From Apostichopus japonicus (lineage: Eukaryota > Echinodermata > Holothuroidea > Aspidochirotida > Stichopodidae): 64,000 bases of DNA. Numbering within the stretch: the first letter of the stretch is position 1; each line of letters begins with the position of its first letter. A program made the position numbers and the translations under genes. The stretch covers positions 15,207,077 to 15,271,076 of the forward strand of contig NC_092582.1 of assembly GCF_037975245.1 (NCBI RefSeq), written 5' to 3'. Below the pieces are notes generated by a model. It made no database searches, was not told the DNA's origin, and saw only the letters and a list, made by a program, of their open reading frames with translations. Positions 50,801 to 58,100 of the stretch are shown here, one piece after another.

Positions 50801-53800
50801 GAACAAAGAAAAAATATCGGGTGTGAATATTCTCTATAGTTAAAACAAAATAGTCTCAACTTCTTAAACGATCAGAGCAGTTGAAAACGAAAAGTGGTGG
50901 AGAAAAGTTCTTTTTTAAACCTTTCTTTTGAATAGCGAATAACCAAGGAAAATCAAAATATTTATATCAAGTTGTGGACCTAGTATATGAACTTCTTCTG
51001 ACAATATCTACATAGCGAAGAAACATATTTGAAAGAAATGAGGATCTTCATGGAGAAACAAAATGTTTATCCATCTTAAGTTGAAAGTGAATGATTAAAA
51101 CTTCAACAATAAACTGAATCAGATTATAGATTATATTATTTTGTTTCTAACATTATTATTCATAACTAATTGAATAAAAAAAACTAATACATTGGTCCTT
51201 ACAATTTAAACGTGATCAATAAAAGACGAAAATCAAAAGGCAGCCTACAATATAAATATATTGTAACCACAATACAAAGAGCAAGGACGTTGTGATGATG
51301 ATATATGGGATGCATAAAAGTATAAACTAAGTACAAAAAAAGATAAAAGTTATTCCAAAACATCATCATCCATTCTCAACCTATGTATAAACATGGGATA
51401 ATAGAGTTGCTGTTTTAAGTTTCTTAATAAATAAAATGTAGTTTCTTAGACACAAAATTAGTGTTTTCAGAAATTATAATATGCACATGTCTTGTCATAT
51501 TCAGATTCGTAAGGTACAGTACTATCGACGATTCCGATCACTGGCGCAAGTGCCCGGGGGGGGGGGGGGATGATATACAATGCTCTGTTATATACTTCAT
51601 TGTCATTTCTTACCAGCAATGACTCACCACTATCCCTGATCTTTACTTTATCGTTAAGTTTGATTATTATTAGAAACTTAGTCAAATACATGATGTTAAA
51701 TGCATGATTTTCTAATCGTTTTCACTCGTAGAAACCAAAATGATCTTCAGCCGTACGTTTGGTGCTGTCATCATAGCTGTGATGCTCATGATCCCGTCTG
51801 TTATTGCCAGAAGATGGGATCCTGACCTTAAATGGTGCGGCAGCAGAGCTCAACTTTACGAAGGCGACTTCAACGGTGACGGTAAGACTGATCTGCTTTG
51901 TCACAGAACGAACGATGGATACAAGTGGATTGCTTTCGCTGATTCCAATGGCCAGTTCCCGGGGACAAGCTGGGAGCAAGGCATAGGTTGGTGTTGGCAT
52001 AACAACGCACAACTGCACATTGGGGACTTCAACGGGGATGGTAAAGATGACATGCTTTGTCACGATACAAGTTCCGGTCACAAATGGATCGCATTTGCCA
52101 ACTGCCAAGGTAACTTTGCTGAACGAACTAGCTGGGAGTCTGGCAGCGGGTGGTGCGGTCATTCCAATGCTGAACTTCACATTGGGGACTTCAACGGGGA
52201 TGGTAAAGATGACATGCTTTGTCACGATACAAGTTCCGGTCACAAATGGATCGCATTTGCCAACAGCCAAGGTAACTTTGCTGGACGTACTAGCTGGGAG
52301 TCTGGCAGCGGGTGGTGCGGTCATTCCAATGCTGAACTTCACATTGGGGACTTCAACGGGGATGGTAAAGATGACATGCTTTGTCACGATACAAGTACAG
52401 GGTATAAGTGGATAGCGTATGCCAATAGGCAAGGCAACTTCGCAGATCGCACTGGATGGGAAGAGGGAATTGGATGGTGCCGACATTCTGGGTCCAGTCT
52501 TCACATCGGCGATTTCAACGGCGACGGCAAAGATGACATGTTGTGTCACGACACTAAGGGATACAAGTGGGTTGCCTTGGCGAATTGCCAAAACAACTTT
52601 AGTGACAGGACAACATGGGAAGCTGGTCTCGGTTGGTGTAATCATCGAGGCGCTGTCTTCTTTCTTGGTGACTATGATGGTGACTCAAAGACGGATATGT
52701 TGTGTCATGACTCCAACACAGGGAAGAAGTGGATCATTTATGCCGAGTTGACCATTTTTCAGTAATTGCCTGTTAAAATGCATATCGATTACGTATCGTT
52801 ATAATATAGGAAACAAGCCCGATCTATTTGGTTTGCCTGTCTCAAGCAGTTTTCAGCAATAAAAGTAAAAAAAAATAAAAATATAGCGAATACATAATAT
52901 TACTTTAATTTCATTATTTGATTATCAACTCTCACAAGCTTGAAAACTGAGCATGTGGAAGAAGAACATTCATGTTTATTCATGATGTGCACCTAATGTA
53001 CCACCGATAGCGTATTGTCCCTTTCAATAGCCATTTCCTAATTGAAGAAAATATCAAACATTTTAAGTACATAATTTGTCACAGCTATCCTTTCAGGGAT
53101 GCATAATTAAGGATTTGAAAAAAAAATTGAAAACCTTGTAGATTTGATATCGTTCTATTTGATATCAAGTCTAGGTTCCAGCAGCAGCCTATGTAATAAT
53201 TTACATCTGCTGAACACTGCAGGATATCTATGGGATTCACTCATATGGGAGTAACAAGTTCCTATTCCTTCCGAGAATAACTTCCGAAACAATATACTGA
53301 ATCAATTCAGTATGTTTTCTATACCATCCGTTTGTGAACAGATTTTGCAGTTGCTAACGTTATAAGTAGTAACTTCTGTTAAAGTAAACGGCTAACACAT
53401 TGGTAAACAATCCACCCAGTTACATATCGCATCGCAAAATCACGTATTTTTTTTTAATGAGCTGCAAAACAATGTTTAAAGGTTCAAACTCTTATTCATG
53501 ATGCCACACACTGAATAAAGCAACATTTGTACTTCTACCCTGTTGACATTGGACCCTATGAATCATTGTTACTATATACTTTGACAATACTTGTGAACTT
53601 TTTTTCTATTAAACATTACTTTTGTATTCAGAGCAAAAAGTCTCTTTACGATTCAGTTGATTTTTAATCTGTCAACTTTCATTGTGAAGGTCATGAGAAG
53701 GTTGCATGTCAATACTATGCTTCCCCTAGAGCAATATATAATAAAAGAAGAAAAGTCACTATTCACTTGATTTGACCTTCGACCTTTGAACTTTTGACAT

Positions 53801-55103
53801 GACTGTCTGCGTGAAACAATTCCCGATCATTGGGCACATTCCTACCAAGTTTGAAGAAAATCAGCCCAACTGTTTTGAGCCGCTTTTTAACACAGAATTG
53901 ACGACGTAACTAACCCACACTGGTCACTTTCGTTGAAAGATACTCAAATAATAGTCAATATGGGGTGACTTCTATTATTTTTGCGAAAATAAAGTTTCTG
54001 AGCTGGTAACCCCTGTTCATGACAGTACCGCACATGTTTTGTTATTACATGTTAATCAGCATTCCTACACCTTGTCACCAACCCGCCTGATCTGTAACAC
54101 TAACTCTGTCACCTTTGTCGACAGATTACCAAATAATCAACAACTACAATGTTGTGGTACCACTAATCGGTGGTCTCTACCTTGTTTGATAGATTCATAC
54201 CCGTAGGTAGCGACAAACACGTCCTACACATGCAATGAAACACGAACTACGACTCACAGGTTAGAAAGCACTTCCAAATCTTGCTCTCCCGTTCTCCAAC
54301 TTTCTTATAGTTGAAACATACTCACCACAAAAGCAACAAGCAGCAAGCTCAAATAATAGTCAATATAGGCTGACTTCCAATAATTTTGCGAAAATAAATT
54401 TTCTGAGCTGGTATCCCCTCCCTTACCAAAACTTGTCATTGTTGTAGCATTCGCTCTGACCATAGGGCCCAATGAACCCGCTCTCCTCCCTTTCCTATTA
54501 GAAAGTTTTGAAATTCGCAGTGTTTTTAAAATGGAAGAAGACAATAATCATTTTTTTTGGGGGGTAGGCGGGATGGGGTGAGGGGGGGGTAACTACGATA
54601 TATCGGCAGCCGCAGCATGGATTATTGATGTGAGTATGTAAAATATAAATATATTCCTCACACAATTTTGGCAAATTGGGATTGGCCAAACTGTCACTCC
54701 TACGCAGAAACAGGTAAGCAACGTTTTTAGAGAAGTTGCAACATATTTATTTACCAATATCAACTAGTCTGATATATATTTCAGCTGAAACATCTTACAG
54801 CCTACTCCGCGATTAGAAACTGCATAATTTAAAATTACAATTAAAGTTGCCTGTTTTGCGAGCAAACTGTTTTTCTTTCAGATTTTCATTCAAAGAAGCT
54901 AATAGTAAGTTTGTTGTAAATATTAAACTGATGGGGCCAATCGGGTTAAAGCGAGTAAATGATGCACATGATGCAGTCGCCATCTATCATCAGAGTCTCA
55001 ATGTAAACATCAGACAACACTTGGTATACAAAAGATCAAGGAACATGACGATGAATAGTTACAGTTATCAGAACTTGTAGAAAATATGAAAGTATTTCTT
55101 CAA

Positions 55104-55145
<42 letters not shown>

Positions 55146-58100
55146 AAGGATCATTTTACAGAAGCAATTCTCATTACAGGATTTAATGGAAAACCCAACG
55201 TAGCTACAGTAAGCACAGCAGTAGGCGGTCCAAGGGGTTCATTGAAGCAGGGCTTCCAATGTTCAGGGACCACCACTGGCGGATCCAGGGCCTTTGTTTG
55301 GGAGGGGCCAAAGTGGCATTAGAGTGATATGGGGGAGGGGTCTATGGGGACGGGGTGACCCCCTTTGGAAAATTTTCTATTGCTGAATGCCGTCAGATGC
55401 AATTTGGTGCGACAAAAGTGTACAATGGTGATTTTAATTTACTTCTCAAAAAATGTTTCCTAGGTGTAATTTTCTAAAATATTTATAAAACAAAGTTGGG
55501 ATCATCTTTCTCAAGAAATTTTATTTCTCATAGGTTATAAATTTCTTACAACCAGCCTGTAACTGCAAAATGGTGTTAAACAGTAAATCCTCATGCTCAT
55601 ACATTTACATAGCTCCCAACTCTTGAGAAGGCAAATGCTGGTCCATGCCACGAATCGCCGTCCCGGGGGAGGGGTATAAGGGGGTGTCCCCCTCCCCTTT
55701 TGATTTTTTTTTGGAATCCTGGTGATGCCTACATGTAAAATGGTGGCACTTAGAAAGGCTTTTGTCACCCAAAATTTTCTGAGAAATATGCATTTTTTTG
55801 TGTGTAACATCAATAAATTGAATAGTAGGTGATAATTCATTCTTTCCCGTGGCATGAAAATGTTCGCTGCTCGCCCCAATGGAAAGAAATATAGGCTAAT
55901 TTGAGGTTCAAATGATGCTGTAAAGGAGGTTTTATACTCTATTATGCTAAATGCTAAGGAATGATGGTTGCTAAGTCAAAAATTTATGCAAATTTTTTTA
56001 TGTATACTTGACAATTACAATGCGGTTTTTTCGGACGCTTGTGCGAGTCAGCGGGTTTGGGTGTAAGAATGCGGGTCTAATTCCCGCGAATTGCGGGTCA
56101 GTTGGGAGCTTTGCATTTAATTTTAAACCAGAAAACAAAAAGGTTTAGACTAGTCTACCACTGCTGTTCCTCTCGATTTTTTTTATTTCCAATCATATGA
56201 TTTAGCGGATGTTCGGAAACACTTTTTGGCTCACCTTTGGGGGTGGCCATGGTCCCCCTTGGATCCGCCAGTGTACACAGGCTAGTCTGTTACACAACGT
56301 CTATTAGTTAGGTCTAGACCCCATGTTACCACTTCTAGTACTATATATTATAAAACTTACTGGTTTATATATTTACGAGTGACCCACTTACCTGTCTCCC
56401 CACAACCTATGCACCGCATTCTACCGTGTCTGGTAATCTTTTAACACTGTACACCCTCACTGCCAGTGAGGGTGTACAGTGTTAAAAGATTACCAGACAC
56501 GGTAGAATGCGGTGCATAGGTTGTGGGGAGACAGGTAAGTGGGGAACGAAGTAAATATGGTTGCACTTGCACTGTGCAGAATGTCACATTTTCCTTGCAC
56601 TGTAAGTAACAAAATTCTACAAGCTTCGCTACGAAGTTAAGTAGCAGGATCATCGACCTTCGAGATGATTTAAATCATATGATGGTCTTAATAACGGTGG
56701 TTTTGTTTATGCTCAACCAACCAGTTTCGGCTCAGGGTAGTCCAACCGTTCTGCTCGAGGACTTCGATCGGCAGCGACGCATCTCGGCCAGCGGGATCGT
56801 TTACAATTCTTCTGCAAGGGGCTCAATTGATAGGGAAAAACACCGATATCTTCCTCCCCCTCGAAAACTATTTCCTCCTCTTCTACCTCAAGAATTTTAA
56901 TTTTCGTCAAAGCTTACGAATGTCCTGAGAGGTGAAGTCCTCGGAATCGGAAGATTCGGGAGAAGACATTTTCAATTGATGAGAACAGTGTTGTGGTTAC
57001 ATGTAGTACACTGTATAACACCGTATCGGTAAACAGCGGGGAGTCGGCATTGGTTGAAATGGTTCCTTTCAAAGCGTCAGATGAACTGCGGTGGGCAGCT
57101 TTGATTTTTTTTACGAGTGGCAGCTCGAGAGGTCTCTAGTGAATACTTTGACAGCGAATTTCTGGCGTTTGAAGCCGCATTTACGGAAAGTTGTGCGTGG
57201 GTGGTGTTGTAGTAATGTAGATAAACCATTCCAAGACATGAAAATTTTCCCATTTCATAACCTCTTTAATCTTTAATATTGTACGAGGTGTTAAGATAGT
57301 AAATCTAAATCATGAAAAAAAAAAAATTGGCCTTCACCGTCGCATTTCGTTCCATCTTCCTATTATTAAATTTGGTGAAGTGTTATCCAATAAATTACAT
57401 GAAATTTATAATAGTGGTACCAGGTACGAGTAATAACTGATATCACTTTCTGCGTACATTTCTGTAAAAAGCGATATAAACAACCCCAGTAAAAACCAAA
57501 TTGTTTACAAGCGGGACAAATAAAAGAGAGATTTATCAGGAAAACAAAACAAGGGTAGGAAATTCAACAAATGGAAAGTTTTCAAAAATATTACATTGCT
57601 TGTAAATTTTATTTCTCAGTATTTAGTAGAAAACCCGTACACATACTAATTATGAAATACGAGAAGGTCGATCCTGAGAGGGAAAAAAAACAATCACGCT
57701 CACAATACATGGAAGACTTCGAGGATGTTTTATGCAGTGATTTGTCGTAGATAAGAAAATCTTCCCCTCTGGTACTCACATAATTTCACATAGAATGCAA
57801 TACCAGTCACAACTTGAAAAATGTGAAAGATCCTGAGAAAACTAGATGCCTGTTAGGTGACTGAATGGTACATTTGGAAGAAGACAGTGACATTAGAGAG
57901 GGGGGGGCATGGGGGGGGAGTTTCATGATTATCTGGTTGGTCCATGAGACATACATATTCATAATGATACCGAATCAATGTACGTCTATCCTTTCAATTT
58001 GGAGGGAAAAAAATCATGAAAAGTCTTCTCATGCAATGTCATCATCAAATTATTAATCTTTCGACTGACTCCCTTCCCGATGCAAACACCATCCATTCTA

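Larger units (their letters stand above)
52870..55273. other. Composite-element cargo, right part; no secure gene
   Basis: It holds a duplicated ~75-bp segment (53,942/54,350) and a dispersed-repeat-like stretch with CTACCAAGTTTGAAGAAAAT (53,846). A 39-base poly-A tract lies at 55,105-55,143. A plus-strand open frame at 54,847-55,080, preceded by TTTCTTTCAG inside it, ends just before the A tract, so a retrocopy tail is possible, but no parent gene is recognised. Confidence 0.4.
47211..56273. mobile_element. Composite hAT-like transposon carrying a gene (9.06 kb)
   Basis: Two direct copies of a ~1-kb non-autonomous element (47,211-48,219 and 55,274-56,273) bound 7.05 kb of non-repeated DNA. 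TACACAGG lies immediately left of the left copy (47,203-47,210) and immediately right of the right copy (56,274-56,281). The inner flanks (CACCTACT and GGGACCAC) do not match each other or TACACAGG. An 8-bp duplication is what hAT transposases make, so the simplest reading is one transposition event using the outermost ends. The cargo includes the secreted repeat-protein gene. No transposase is present, so movement would have needed one in trans. Confidence 0.65.

Noticed and set aside
51722-52645. 307-codon open frame antisense to the repeat-protein gene
   Set aside because: It mirrors the 162-bp coding repeat and has no start context or signal. It is explained by codon bias of the sense gene.
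47535-55879. Frames shared by the two 1-kb elements (47,535-47,822 and 55,535-55,879)
   Set aside because: Similarity comes from the repeated DNA. Frameshifts between copies and no transposase motif.
47211-56273. LTR retrotransposon as an explanation of the two direct 1-kb repeats
   Set aside because: The repeats have long inverted ends CACTGG...CCAGTG instead of TG...CA, there is no primer-binding site or polymerase between them, and the target duplication is 8 bp.
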